A stretch of DNA of 64,000 nt from BOKV01 sp049289295 (GTDB lineage: Bacteria; Pseudomonadota; Alphaproteobacteria; Rhizobiales; Rhizobiaceae). The notes beneath the pieces are model-generated. The model saw only the letters and a program-made list of their open reading frames with translations. It searched no databases and was not told the DNA's origin. The DNA is taken from NCBI GenBank assembly GCA_049289295.1, contig JBATLL010000099.1, positions 54,898-118,897 on the forward strand. Reading direction: 5' to 3'. Positions 35,012 through 42,760 of the stretch are shown piece after piece (positions within the stretch are counted from its first letter, which is position 1; each line of letters starts with the position of its first letter). The position numbers were made by a program, and so were the translations under genes.

Positions 35012-36190
35012 TCATTCTGCAGCCTGGCGCGCCTGTTCGCCGTCGAGCGGGATGATCTGCACGGCCTTGCCCTTGTAACCCAGCGCAAGACCGCCATTCT
35101 TCAGCCTGAGTGCATGTTCGCCGAACAATTCCCTGCGCCAGCCCTTGAGCGCCTGCACATCCGCATCGTCATTGGCGGCAATCTGCTCCAGATCATCAAC
35201 GGTGGCGATCACCTTGGCCGCAACCCCATGCTGCTCGACGATCACCTTGAGCAGAACCTTGAGCATTTCGGTGGCGGCGCCAGTGCCTTCAGGCGTCTGT
35301 TTTTGCGGCGGCAATGCAGGCAATTGCTGCTTTGGCATTTCCAGCACGCGCTTGACGACGCCGATCAGATCCTGACCGTAACGATTGCGGTCGAAACCGC
35401 GTGACAGGCCACGCATTTCCGTCAGCGCTTCCATCGTCTGTGGCGGGTGGCCACAGATTTCGTAGATCGCGTCATCCTTGAGAATGCGCCCGCGCGGAAC
35501 ATTGTTGGCCCGCGCCGTGACTTCACGCCACTCCGCAATCGACTTCAACATCGCGAACTCGCGCGGTTTGCGCACACGCATCTTGAGCCGCTGCCACGCC
35601 TTTTCCGGTGGCATGTCATAAGTCTCGCGCGACGTGAGGACTTCCATTTCCTCTGCCACCCAGTGTGCTCGCCCCTGTTCGTCGAGGTTGGCCTTGATCG
35701 ACTGATAGACCTGGCGCAGATGCGTCACGTCCGCGAGCGCATAGTCGAGCTGCTTCTCGGTCAGCGGCCGCCGCTTCCAGTCCGTGAAGCGCGAAGACTT
35801 GTCGATCCGCTCCGATGTGATGCGGAACACAAGCTGGTCATAGGAAATCGAGTCGCCATAGCCGCAAACCATTGCTGCGACCTGTGTGTCGAAAATCGGA
35901 TGGGGGATCAGGCCGCCCAGATTGTAGATGATTTCAATGTCCTGGCGCGCGGCATGAAACACCTTGACGATGCTCTCGTTCGCCATCAGCGCGAAGAAGC
36001 AGTCCATTTGCAGTTTTGGCGAAAGCACATCGACGATATAGGCGCTGCCGGGGCACGCCATCTGCAGAAGGCACAGTTCCGGCCAGAATGTCGACTCACG
36101 CAGGAATTCGGTATCGACCGTCACAAACGGATGCTCGGCAATGGTGCGGCAGGCTTCGGCGAGTTCCGCCGTGGTCGTGATGATCTTCAT
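35012..36190 (-). CDS. rnd: Ribonuclease D
   Basis: 3'-5' exoribonuclease of the DEDD family acting in tRNA and stable RNA processing. 392 residues. The four acidic catalytic residues lie in VDTEFLRE (about 26-33), HAARQDIEIIYN, and YALADVTHLRQVY with the Tyr of DEDDy. The HRDC domain follows (AMLKSIAEWREVTARANNVPRG, about 214-235). Start MKIITTTAELAEAC is preferred over an upstream ATG. Convergent with ppx, no spacer. Confidence 0.96.
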   Translation of the reverse strand: MKIITTTAELAEACRTIAEHPFVTVDTEFLRESTFWPELCLLQMACPGSAYIVDVLSPKLQMDCFFALMANESIVKVFHAARQDIEIIYNLGGLIPHPIFDTQVAAMVCGYGDSISYDQLVFRITSERIDKSSRFTDWKRRPLTEKQLDYALADVTHLRQVYQSIKANLDEQGRAHWVAEEMEVLTSRETYDMPPEKAWQRLKMRVRKPREFAMLKSIAEWREVTARANNVPRGRILKDDAIYEICGHPPQTMEALTEMRGLSRGFDRNRYGQDLIGVVKRVLEMPKQQLPALPPQKQTPEGTGAATEMLKVLLKVIVEQHGVAAKVIATVDDLEQIAANDDADVQALKGWRRELFGEHALRLKNGGLALGYKGKAVQIIPLDGEQARQAAE

Positions 36191-36365
36191 GAATTCTGTA
36201 TAGCCAAGAGTTTCGGACTTGTCATGGGGAGGCACCAAAGCCGCCGAATATTTTGGCGAATGTGAGTTGGCTGTCGCCGCGCGGGCAAAATGTTTGCCGA
36301 CGAATCAAATGTTGCGACGGTGTCGAAGGCATGATAGTATCCAAATAGTATAGGAGTATAATTCA

Positions 36366-36998
36366 ATGAAAAATCTGGCCTTAGCATTCTTAATTCTAGT
36401 TTTTTCATCTTTAGAAACCATGGCGGCCTGTGATCTTTACAGAGCGGATGAAGGTTTCCGTTTCTGCAAACGCGAATGCGAAGCTGGAAAAATGGATTGC
36501 GGATCCGTTTACAAAATGAAGGATGAGGCTCAGTACAACAGAGCAGGAAAAGTATCGGAAGCCTATGGTGTATGTCAGACCAAAAACAGTGATGAGCGGG
36601 AAAACGTCAAGAATTGTTCGCTCGAAGACCCTGATGGCCTGGTGAAGGTAGCCTGCAATGTATTTGGATGCGTGAAGAACGATCCGAAGCCGGTCGAAAA
36701 AAATTTGGAAAAATTCAGTTTCGATCAGGCAATGATTGCGTCGGACACAAGCAACATCATTGTGCAATCCACCGTCATCTTGCCAAAGAAGGGAGAGTTT
36801 CAGTTCATTCAGATGGACTTTGAACGCGATGGTCTCAAGACGTGGTTGATGGGTACGTATGATGTAAAGGTTGGCGAACAGAATGGCGTTACGACTGTCA
36901 CCGTCAGCACATATGACAGGCGGCACAAAGGACGGGACAACGTTCACCGGCACAAGTATCGCATTCACGGAATAATAGCTTTGCTGGTTGAGAAATAG
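36366..36998 (+). CDS. AT-rich gene for unknown exported cysteine-rich protein
   Basis: 210 residues, not recognised. Signal peptide MKNLALAFLILVFSSLETMAA, cut near residue 21. The mature N-terminal half is rich in Cys and Lys: eight cysteines from CDLYR to FGCVK, possible disulfides in the periplasm; the C-terminal half is beta-rich with a basic patch (YDRRHKGRDNVHRHKYR). The base composition is visibly AT-richer than both neighbours and many A/T-ending codons are used, a sign of horizontal acquisition. Ribosome site AGGAG lies nine bases before the ATG, and TTGCGA-17 bases-TAGTAT (about 36312-36340) is a possible promoter. Confidence 0.75.
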   Translation: MKNLALAFLILVFSSLETMAACDLYRADEGFRFCKRECEAGKMDCGSVYKMKDEAQYNRAGKVSEAYGVCQTKNSDERENVKNCSLEDPDGLVKVACNVFGCVKNDPKPVEKNLEKFSFDQAMIASDTSNIIVQSTVILPKKGEFQFIQMDFERDGLKTWLMGTYDVKVGEQNGVTTVTVSTYDRRHKGRDNVHRHKYRIHGIIALLVEK

Positions 36999-37019
36999 GA
37001 AGCCTAACCGCCGCGTCTT

Positions 37020-37061
37020 GACAAACAGAATCCGAAATGTGTTTGTCGCGGGAAATTTCCC
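37020..37061. promoter_or_regulatory. Inverted repeat and palindrome upstream of aspS
   Basis: GACAAACA (37020-37027) and TGTTTGTC (37040-37047) form an 8-base inverted repeat with a 12-base spacer. A separate perfect palindrome, GGGAAATTTCCC, follows at 37050-37061. Both lie 75-115 bases before aspS and after the AT-rich gene. They could be an operator or a weak terminator, though no T-run follows. TTGACA, a -35-like hexamer, overlaps the first arm (37018-37023). Confidence 0.35.
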
Positions 37062-37135
37062 TCGGCGCGTGCTGGTTTGATTTGGTCACTTGATGATCTG
37101 AATTCGGTGCGGCCCCCAGTAAGCCGGAATTGACC

Positions 37136-38941
37136 ATGCACCGTTACCGCAGCCACACTTGTGCAGCACTCGCAAAAGCCGATGCTGGCTCCTCCATCCG
37201 CCTTTCGGGCTGGGTGCATCGCGTCCGCGACCATGGCGGGCTGCTGTTCATCGACCTTCGCGACCATTACGGCGTTACCCAGATTGTTGCCGATCCCGAT
37301 TCGCCTGCGTTCAAAATCGCCGAGAGCGTTCGCAGCGAATGGGTCATCCGCGTTGACGGCAAGGTCAAGGAACGCGACCCATCGGCGGTCAACCCCAATC
37401 TCCTCACAGGCGAGATCGAGGTGTTCGCCACCGAGATCGAGGTGCTTTCACGAGCCGACGAACTGCCATTGCCAGTCTTTGGTGAGCCGGATTATCCCGA
37501 GGATATCCGCCTGCGTTACCGGTTCCTCGACCTGCGCCGCGACACGCTGCATGCCAATATCGTGCGCCGCACCCAGGTTATTGCCGCCATGCGCACGCGG
37601 ATGGGCGAGGCGGGCTTCACCGAATTCTCCACGCCGATCCTCACGGCTTCATCACCGGAAGGCGCGCGCGACTTCCTGGTGCCAAGCCGCATCCATCCCG
37701 GCAAGTTCTATGCCCTGCCGCAGGCGCCGCAGCAATACAAGCAGTTGATCATGATGTCGGGCTTCGACCGCTATTTCCAGATCGCGCCCTGCTTCCGCGA
37801 CGAGGATCCGCGCGCTGACCGTTTGCCCGGCGAGTTCTACCAGCTCGATCTGGAAATGAGCTTTGTCGAACAGGACGATGTACTTGCGACAATGGAGCCG
37901 GTCATACGCGGCGTGTTCGAGGACTTCGCCGAAGGCAAGCCGGTTACGCAGACTTTCCGCCGCATCGCCTATGACGATGCAATTCGCCTTTATGGCTCAG
38001 ACAAGCCGGACCTGCGCAACCCGATCGAAATGGCCGATGTGTCCGATCATTTTGCCGGTTCCGGTTTCAAGGTGTTCGCCAACATCCTCGCCGCTTCGGC
38101 CAGGAACCGCGTATGGGCAATTCCCGCCAGGACAGGCGGCTCAAGGGCCTTTTGCGACCGCATGAACTCGTGGGCGCAGGGCGAAGGCCAGCCGGGACTG
38201 GGCTACATCTTCTGGCGCAAGGAAGGCGACAAGCTCGAAGGAGCCGGACCCATCGCCAAGAATATCGGCGAAGAACGCACTGAGGCCATCCGCACCCAGC
38301 TCGGCCTAGAGGATGGCGACGCCTGCTTCTTTGCAGCCGGTGATCCTGCCAAGTTCCATCGCTTTGCTGGTGATGCGCGCACGCGCGCCGGCCAGGAACT
38401 GGGGCTGGTGGACGAAAACCGGTTCGAACTTGCCTGGATCATCGATTTTCCATTCTACGAATGGGACGAAGACAACAAGAAGATCGAATTCTCGCACAAT
38501 CCCTTCTCCATGCCGCAGGGCGGCAAGGCTGCGCTGGAAGAAGCACAGTCGCAGGGCAATGACGCGCTGCTTGGCCTCAAGGCCTACCAGTATGACCTGG
38601 TCTGCAACGGCTACGAGATCGCGTCGGGTGGCATCCGCAACCATCTGCCTGACGCCATGGTCAAGGCGTTCGAGATTGCTGGTCTGGACAAGGCGACAGT
38701 CGAGGAACGATTTGGCGGCCTTTACCGCGCCTTCCATTATGGCGCGCCGCCACACGGCGGCATGGCTGCAGGCGTTGACCGCATCGTCATGCTGCTCGTT
38801 GGCGTGAAGAACCTGCGCGAAATCACCATGTTCCCGATGAACCAGCAGGCACTGGACCTGCTGATGGGCGCACCGGGCGATGTCATGTCGAAGCAGTTGC
38901 AGGAATTGAACATCAGGGTGTTGCCGCAAGCCAAGGACTGA
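37136..38941 (+). CDS. aspS: Aspartyl-tRNA synthetase (likely non-discriminating)
   Basis: Class II synthetase charging tRNA-Asp. 601 residues, the bacterial type. N-terminal OB-fold anticodon-binding domain (IRLSGWVHRVRDHGGLLFIDLRDHYGVTQ, key pattern RDHGGLLFIDLRD near 30-43), catalytic motif 2 CFRDEDPRADRLPGEFYQ near 215 and motif 3 GMAAGVDRIVMLL near 545, plus the GAD insertion domain between them. The H-x-G anticodon pattern (HGG) fits the non-discriminating, alphaproteobacterial AspRS that also charges tRNA-Asn, but this is family inference. ATG at 37136 is preferred to TTG at 37130. Confidence 0.97.
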   Translation: MHRYRSHTCAALAKADAGSSIRLSGWVHRVRDHGGLLFIDLRDHYGVTQIVADPDSPAFKIAESVRSEWVIRVDGKVKERDPSAVNPNLLTGEIEVFATEIEVLSRADELPLPVFGEPDYPEDIRLRYRFLDLRRDTLHANIVRRTQVIAAMRTRMGEAGFTEFSTPILTASSPEGARDFLVPSRIHPGKFYALPQAPQQYKQLIMMSGFDRYFQIAPCFRDEDPRADRLPGEFYQLDLEMSFVEQDDVLATMEPVIRGVFEDFAEGKPVTQTFRRIAYDDAIRLYGSDKPDLRNPIEMADVSDHFAGSGFKVFANILAASARNRVWAIPARTGGSRAFCDRMNSWAQGEGQPGLGYIFWRKEGDKLEGAGPIAKNIGEERTEAIRTQLGLEDGDACFFAAGDPAKFHRFAGDARTRAGQELGLVDENRFELAWIIDFPFYEWDEDNKKIEFSHNPFSMPQGGKAALEEAQSQGNDALLGLKAYQYDLVCNGYEIASGGIRNHLPDAMVKAFEIAGLDKATVEERFGGLYRAFHYGAPPHGGMAAGVDRIVMLLVGVKNLREITMFPMNQQALDLLMGAPGDVMSKQLQELNIRVLPQAKD

Positions 38942-38953
38942 GCGGCAGCCCCG

Positions 38954-39307
38954 CTATACGTCCAGCACCATCTCGAACCCGCCCCAGATCATCCGCTTGC
39001 CATCAAAGGGCATCGGATTGCTGGCCGGGTCGAACATGGGCTCATTCATCATTGCCGCAAATGTCTTTTCGGCAACATCCTTTGAAGGCCATTCGACCCA
39101 CGAAAACAGAATGGCTTCGCCGCGCTCGCGTTTCACGGCCATCGGGAGAGATGTCAGCTTGCCGTCTGGTACGCTTTCTTCCCAGCACTCGACCACCCGC
39201 GACGCACCGTGCTTGCGAAAATAGTCTGCCGCAATTTTCGCGAAGGCAAGGTATGCGTCCTTGTTGGCAACCGGAACTGCCGCCGAGAATCCGCTTACAT
39301 AAGTCAT
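38954..39307 (-). CDS. DUF1428 family protein
   Basis: 117 residues, ferredoxin-like alpha/beta fold of the DUF1428 family (YbaA-like). Start MTYVSGFSAAVPVANKDAYL and the segment ECWEESVPDGKLTSLPMAVK are typical, as is IFSW-like ILFSWVEWPSKDVAEK. No enzymatic function is known. Last gene of a likely operon led by the TetR gene; ten bases after the VOC protein. Confidence 0.88.
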   Translation of the reverse strand: MTYVSGFSAAVPVANKDAYLAFAKIAADYFRKHGASRVVECWEESVPDGKLTSLPMAVKRERGEAILFSWVEWPSKDVAEKTFAAMMNEPMFDPASNPMPFDGKRMIWGGFEMVLDV

Positions 39308-39317
39308 GCTTTTCTCC

Positions 39318-39800
39318 TCACGTTGCGTTGTAGGCCGCTTCCAGCGCGCCGATGTCGATCTTCACCATTTCCATCATCGCGGCAAAAACCCGTTTTGCCC
39401 GCGCCGGGTCGCCATCCCCCATCATGTCCAGCAGCCGCCTTGGCGTGATCTGCCATGAATGACCCCACCTGTCCTTGCACCAGCCGCACGCGCTTTCGCG
39501 CCCGCCATTGCCGATGATGGCATTCCAGAAGCGGTCGGTTTCTTCCTGGTCTGCCGTGATGACCATGAAGCTGACCGATTCATTAGGGACGAAATTGGGT
39601 CCGCCATTGAGGCCGATGAAATTCTGGCCCAGTACCGTGAATTCGACGGTCAGTTCGGCACCCTCGCGCCCGCTCGGATAGTCGCTGGGGGCGAGATTTG
39701 CCCGTTTCACCTCGCTGTCGGGAAATGTGGCTGCGTAGAATTCCGCTGCCTTGCGTGCTTCGCCATGGTCATACCACAGGCATGTGACGAGTTCGGCCAT
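39318..39800 (-). CDS. VOC superfamily protein, PhnB / 3-dmu-9_3-mt type
   Basis: 160 residues, a single glyoxalase-fold domain of the PhnB-like group. N-terminus LVTCLWYDHGEARKAAEFYAATFPDSEV and C-terminal RWGHSWQITPRRLLDMMGDGD (key: GxSWQxxP) are diagnostic. Members are usually small dimers whose substrate is unknown. It lies between the two-domain VOC gene (28 bases) and the DUF1428 gene (10 bases), on the same strand. Confidence 0.9.
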   Translation of the reverse strand: MAELVTCLWYDHGEARKAAEFYAATFPDSEVKRANLAPSDYPSGREGAELTVEFTVLGQNFIGLNGGPNFVPNESVSFMVITADQEETDRFWNAIIGNGGRESACGWCKDRWGHSWQITPRRLLDMMGDGDPARAKRVFAAMMEMVKIDIGALEAAYNAT

Positions 39801-39828
39801 TGTCGCTCTCCTGCTGTTGCTACGCTCT

Positions 39829-40599
39829 TCATTGCGTACGCCCGCGCGGTCCGATCAGGCTGAAATGCGCGCCTTGCGGATCAACCATCGGACAGATCCA
39901 CGAACCGCCCGGCACCTCGTGAATGTCCATCATTCTGGAGCCGCCATGGGCGAGGGCGCGTTCCACTGCCGCATCAATGTCGCTGACCGAAATGTAATAG
40001 GCCCAGAAAGGATGCGGCGTGTCGGGCATTCTGGTCATCATCCCGCCAGCAGCGATCGCCCCGCCGGTCGCAAAAGTCTGGTAGACGAACGGCCCCATGT
40101 CATGCGCTTCGACCTTCCTCCAGCCAAACAGCTTTTCGTAGAAAGCGAAAGCTTCCGGCATGGATTCGGCATGCAACTCACGCCAGCCAATGGTCTTTTC
40201 CGCCATCAGTGGCAATGCATCGCGCGCTGATCCAGGCGCCGGTTCGAACAGGATGAAACCGGCACCCTGCGGATCGGAGACGATGCAGAAACGCCCGACC
40301 CCGGGAATGTCCTGCGGCCCCCGTTGCACCATGCCGCCCAGTTCGCCCAATTGCCGCGCCTTCGCGTCAAGATCGCTGACGCCGATGTAACCCATCCACA
40401 TTGGTGGCACGCCCTCGGCTTCCGCGGGAACGGGCATGATGCCGCCGACCAGTCGCTTGCCGTCGCTGATCAGCGTGTAGCGCTGTCCGGGCATGCCTGA
40501 ATCCTGCATCGTCCAGCCAACGACCGCGGCGTAGAATCTCTCCGCCCCCTCAACATCGGTTGTCATCACGTCGTACCAGACGAAATCGCCAGAACTCAT
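39829..40599 (-). CDS. Two-domain VOC family (glyoxalase-like) protein
   Basis: 256 residues containing two tandem VOC domains (about 5-120 and 135-250), as in the 27-kDa hydroxylase-like group. Repeated pattern: FVWYDVMTTDVEGAERFYAAVVGW and WRELHAESMPEAFAFYEKLFGW, then PQGAGFILFEP and PQGAHFSLIGP. Start MSSGDFVWYDVM follows AGGAGATTGAG; the longer upstream frame is rejected. Substrate unknown. Separated from the SRPBCC gene by 86 bases, so it may also have its own promoter. Confidence 0.9.
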   Translation of the reverse strand: MSSGDFVWYDVMTTDVEGAERFYAAVVGWTMQDSGMPGQRYTLISDGKRLVGGIMPVPAEAEGVPPMWMGYIGVSDLDAKARQLGELGGMVQRGPQDIPGVGRFCIVSDPQGAGFILFEPAPGSARDALPLMAEKTIGWRELHAESMPEAFAFYEKLFGWRKVEAHDMGPFVYQTFATGGAIAAGGMMTRMPDTPHPFWAYYISVSDIDAAVERALAHGGSRMMDIHEVPGGSWICPMVDPQGAHFSLIGPRGRTQ

Positions 40600-40685
40600 C
40601 TCAATCTCCTTGTGAATCGCCAATTGATGGCGGTCGGTAATGTCAATGATTACAGTAGGATAGACAGGTTCATGGAATCCGCGCA

Positions 40686-41114
40686 TCAATGTGTTGAATC
40701 ATGATGCGAAGTCCCGCCTTCCACATGGCGCCTGAAGTTATCGAGTATTGCCTGCCAGCCACCGCGCTGCATCTCGATCGGATGCTCGCTTTCCGGATCG
40801 AAGGTGACCCGAACGGTGACGCCCTCTGCGCTGGCGTGAAAATCGACAGCTGCGTGTCGGTCGCCGAAATCATATTCGATCAGCTTGTGGGGAATGATGT
40901 TTGTGTAGTTTCCGGCAAAATCGAAACCGAAGCTGCCATCCTTTGCTTCCATACGGGAGGAAAACGCGCCGCCTTCGCGCAGATCGACCGCGGCAGCTGT
41001 CGTGTGCCAGTCGTCGGACGCGGCATTCCATTTCACGATGTCCTCCGGTGTTGTGTAGGCGCTCCAGACTTTTTCCAGGGGCGCGCGGACAACGGTTTCA
41101 ACGGTGATCTTCAT
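40686..41114 (-). CDS. SRPBCC/AHSA1-type protein
   Basis: 142 residues of the START/Bet v1-like SRPBCC fold, a hydrophobic-cavity protein. Patterns VRAPLEKVWSAYTTPEDIVKWNAASDDWHT and GGWQAILDNFRRHVE are typical of the AHSA1/polyketide cyclase-like branch. Function unknown. Start overlaps the TetR stop by four bases (ATGA), so it is translationally coupled to the regulator. Confidence 0.9.
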   Translation of the reverse strand: MKITVETVVRAPLEKVWSAYTTPEDIVKWNAASDDWHTTAAAVDLREGGAFSSRMEAKDGSFGFDFAGNYTNIIPHKLIEYDFGDRHAAVDFHASAEGVTVRVTFDPESEHPIEMQRGGWQAILDNFRRHVEGGTSHHDSTH

Positions 41115-41734
41115 GACGTTTTCCGATCTGTTCCTTCGACCTTGAAAAGCAATTCAAAATAGCGCCGCAGATGGCCGACCATCTGGCGCGCGATTTCCGG
41201 ACCGTTGTCGGCCTTGGCCAGGATGAAGGCACCTTGCAGCACCGCCTGAGTATAGAGCGCGAGGCTGCGGGCATCGGATTCCTCGACGCCGTGGATTTTC
41301 ATGGCCTCGCCAATATCGGCTTCAAGCGTGGCGGCATGATCGAATATCGCGTCACGGCACGCTTCGCGGATCGGTGTGGACTGGTCGAAGGTTTCCTGGA
41401 CTGTCGTGCCTGCATAGCAGGTGAATTCGGATGGCTTGCCGTCCAGTATCGCCATGCGGAAATCGATATAGGCAAGCACGCGATCCAGTGGATCGCTCGG
41501 CTGGTGATAGGCGGCACTTGCGAACAGCGCCCCGGTCATTTGCGACCAGTGTCGCGCAGCCTCGACACCCAGCGATTCTTTCGAGGGAAAATGGTGAAAG
41601 AATGCCCCCTTCGTAACACCCGCAGCCTTGCACAGATCATCAACGCTGGCTGCGTTGAAACCTTTCGCACGCACGACTGCGATAGCCGCATCGAGCAGCT
41701 TGTCGCGGGCCTGGGGATGGGGTGAGACGGTCAT
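41111..41734 (-). CDS. TetR family transcriptional regulator
   Basis: 207 residues. N-terminal helix-turn-helix: RDKLLDAAIAVVRAKGFNAASVDDLCKAAGVTKGAFFHHFPSKESL (key: GFNAASVDDLCKAAGVTKGAFFHHF, about 25-49; hallmark GAFFHHF). The C-terminal ligand-binding domain has Cys residues in TCYAGTTVQETF that could be redox or ligand contacts. Start MTVSPHPQ chosen; the longer ATG at 41758 lies inside the operator palindrome. First gene of a run with SRPBCC, two VOC proteins and DUF1428, and likely autoregulated. Confidence 0.92.
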   Translation of the reverse strand: MTVSPHPQARDKLLDAAIAVVRAKGFNAASVDDLCKAAGVTKGAFFHHFPSKESLGVEAARHWSQMTGALFASAAYHQPSDPLDRVLAYIDFRMAILDGKPSEFTCYAGTTVQETFDQSTPIREACRDAIFDHAATLEADIGEAMKIHGVEESDARSLALYTQAVLQGAFILAKADNGPEIARQMVGHLRRYFELLFKVEGTDRKTS

Positions 41735-41753
41735 GGGCGATCCTTTTCCAGTC

Positions 41754-41777
41754 AACATACCAACCGGTTGGTATGTT
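41754..41777. promoter_or_regulatory. 24-bp perfect palindrome, likely TetR operator
   Basis: Half-site AACATACCAACC followed by its exact complement, 24 bases with no mismatch. It lies 20 bases before the TetR start and 72 bases before the divergent exported hydrolase. The central TACCNNCCGGNNGGTA pattern resembles operators of known TetR proteins. Control of both sides is inference. Confidence 0.75.
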
Positions 41778-41849
41778 AGTCAATTGCCGTCATGTTGATT
41801 CTGTTGGCCCTTGTGATAGGGCTGGTTCCTGCAAAACACGGATCAACCC

Positions 41850-42728
41850 ATGCAGACCTTCCAGACATTTTTTCTCGTTGCGTTCCTTTCTGGAATGGCC
41901 TTCCTCGCAGGGGCCCAGCCGACCCATGCCGCTGCTGCAGATGAAGCGGATACTGGGACAATGGTGCAGACCGTTCAGGTCGGCGCGGGGCTCAGGGCGG
42001 ATGTCTACACGCCGCCAGCACCAGCAAAGGCGGGCCTGTTTGCCCTGTCCCGTCCGGCCAAAGCACCCGTTCTGCTCTATGTTCATGGCGGTGGCTGGAT
42101 CAAGGGCGAGCGAGGCAAGGTCTACAATCTGCCTGCTTATGCCGCGTCACGCGGCTATGTTCTGATATCAGTCGATTATCGCCCTGTTCCGCGCACCAAC
42201 ATTGACGGGCAGGTGAGCGACGTCGTGCGTGGCATCAGCTGGACGCGCGCCAACATTGCCAAGTATGGCGGCGACCCCGGCAAGATCGTCATCATGGGGC
42301 ATTCTGCCGGATCGCACCTTGTTGCCCTGATTGCCGCTCGCAAACTTGGTGGCGCACTGCGCGGCGTCGTTGCCAACGATGTCCAAGCCTATGACCTGAT
42401 TGCCTATGAAGCAATGCGCGGCGGCATGGCCGAAGTCTACCGCAAGGCATTCGGCTCCAACCCGGCCAACTGGCTGAAATGGTCCCCCGTCACTTACGTG
42501 CGCAAGGCGTCGGGTTTTCCACCGTTCCTGGTCATGGCTTCGCGCTCCGATCGTCCGCGTCGCGCGCAACTGGCGAGAGCCTTTGTCGGGGAACTCAAGC
42601 GCAAGGGCACGAAGGTGAGCTATTTTGACGGTGCCCGCTACACGCACGGCTCCATTGCATCCACGATTGGCACCAGTTCGGAAGTAACCGGCGCACTCGA
42701 TCGCTTCCTCGCTTCCGTGTTTCGTTAG
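41850..42728 (+). CDS. Exported alpha/beta hydrolase (BD-FAE/esterase-like)
   Basis: 292 residues with a signal peptide (MQTFQTFFLVAFLSGMAFLAGAQPTHA, cut near 27), so the enzyme is likely periplasmic. Oxyanion hole HGGGW (about 79-83), nucleophile GHSAGSH (about 150-156), and a late His in ARYTHGS that could complete the triad with an Asp in ASRSDRP. This is the carboxylesterase/BD-FAE-like lipase group. Substrate unknown. Divergent from the TetR gene and possibly controlled by its palindrome; an MFS gene follows 32 bases later. Confidence 0.88.
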   Translation: MQTFQTFFLVAFLSGMAFLAGAQPTHAAAADEADTGTMVQTVQVGAGLRADVYTPPAPAKAGLFALSRPAKAPVLLYVHGGGWIKGERGKVYNLPAYAASRGYVLISVDYRPVPRTNIDGQVSDVVRGISWTRANIAKYGGDPGKIVIMGHSAGSHLVALIAARKLGGALRGVVANDVQAYDLIAYEAMRGGMAEVYRKAFGSNPANWLKWSPVTYVRKASGFPPFLVMASRSDRPRRAQLARAFVGELKRKGTKVSYFDGARYTHGSIASTIGTSSEVTGALDRFLASVFR

Positions 42729-42760
42729 GACGCCACCAATTGATCGGGCAGGGGCACACA

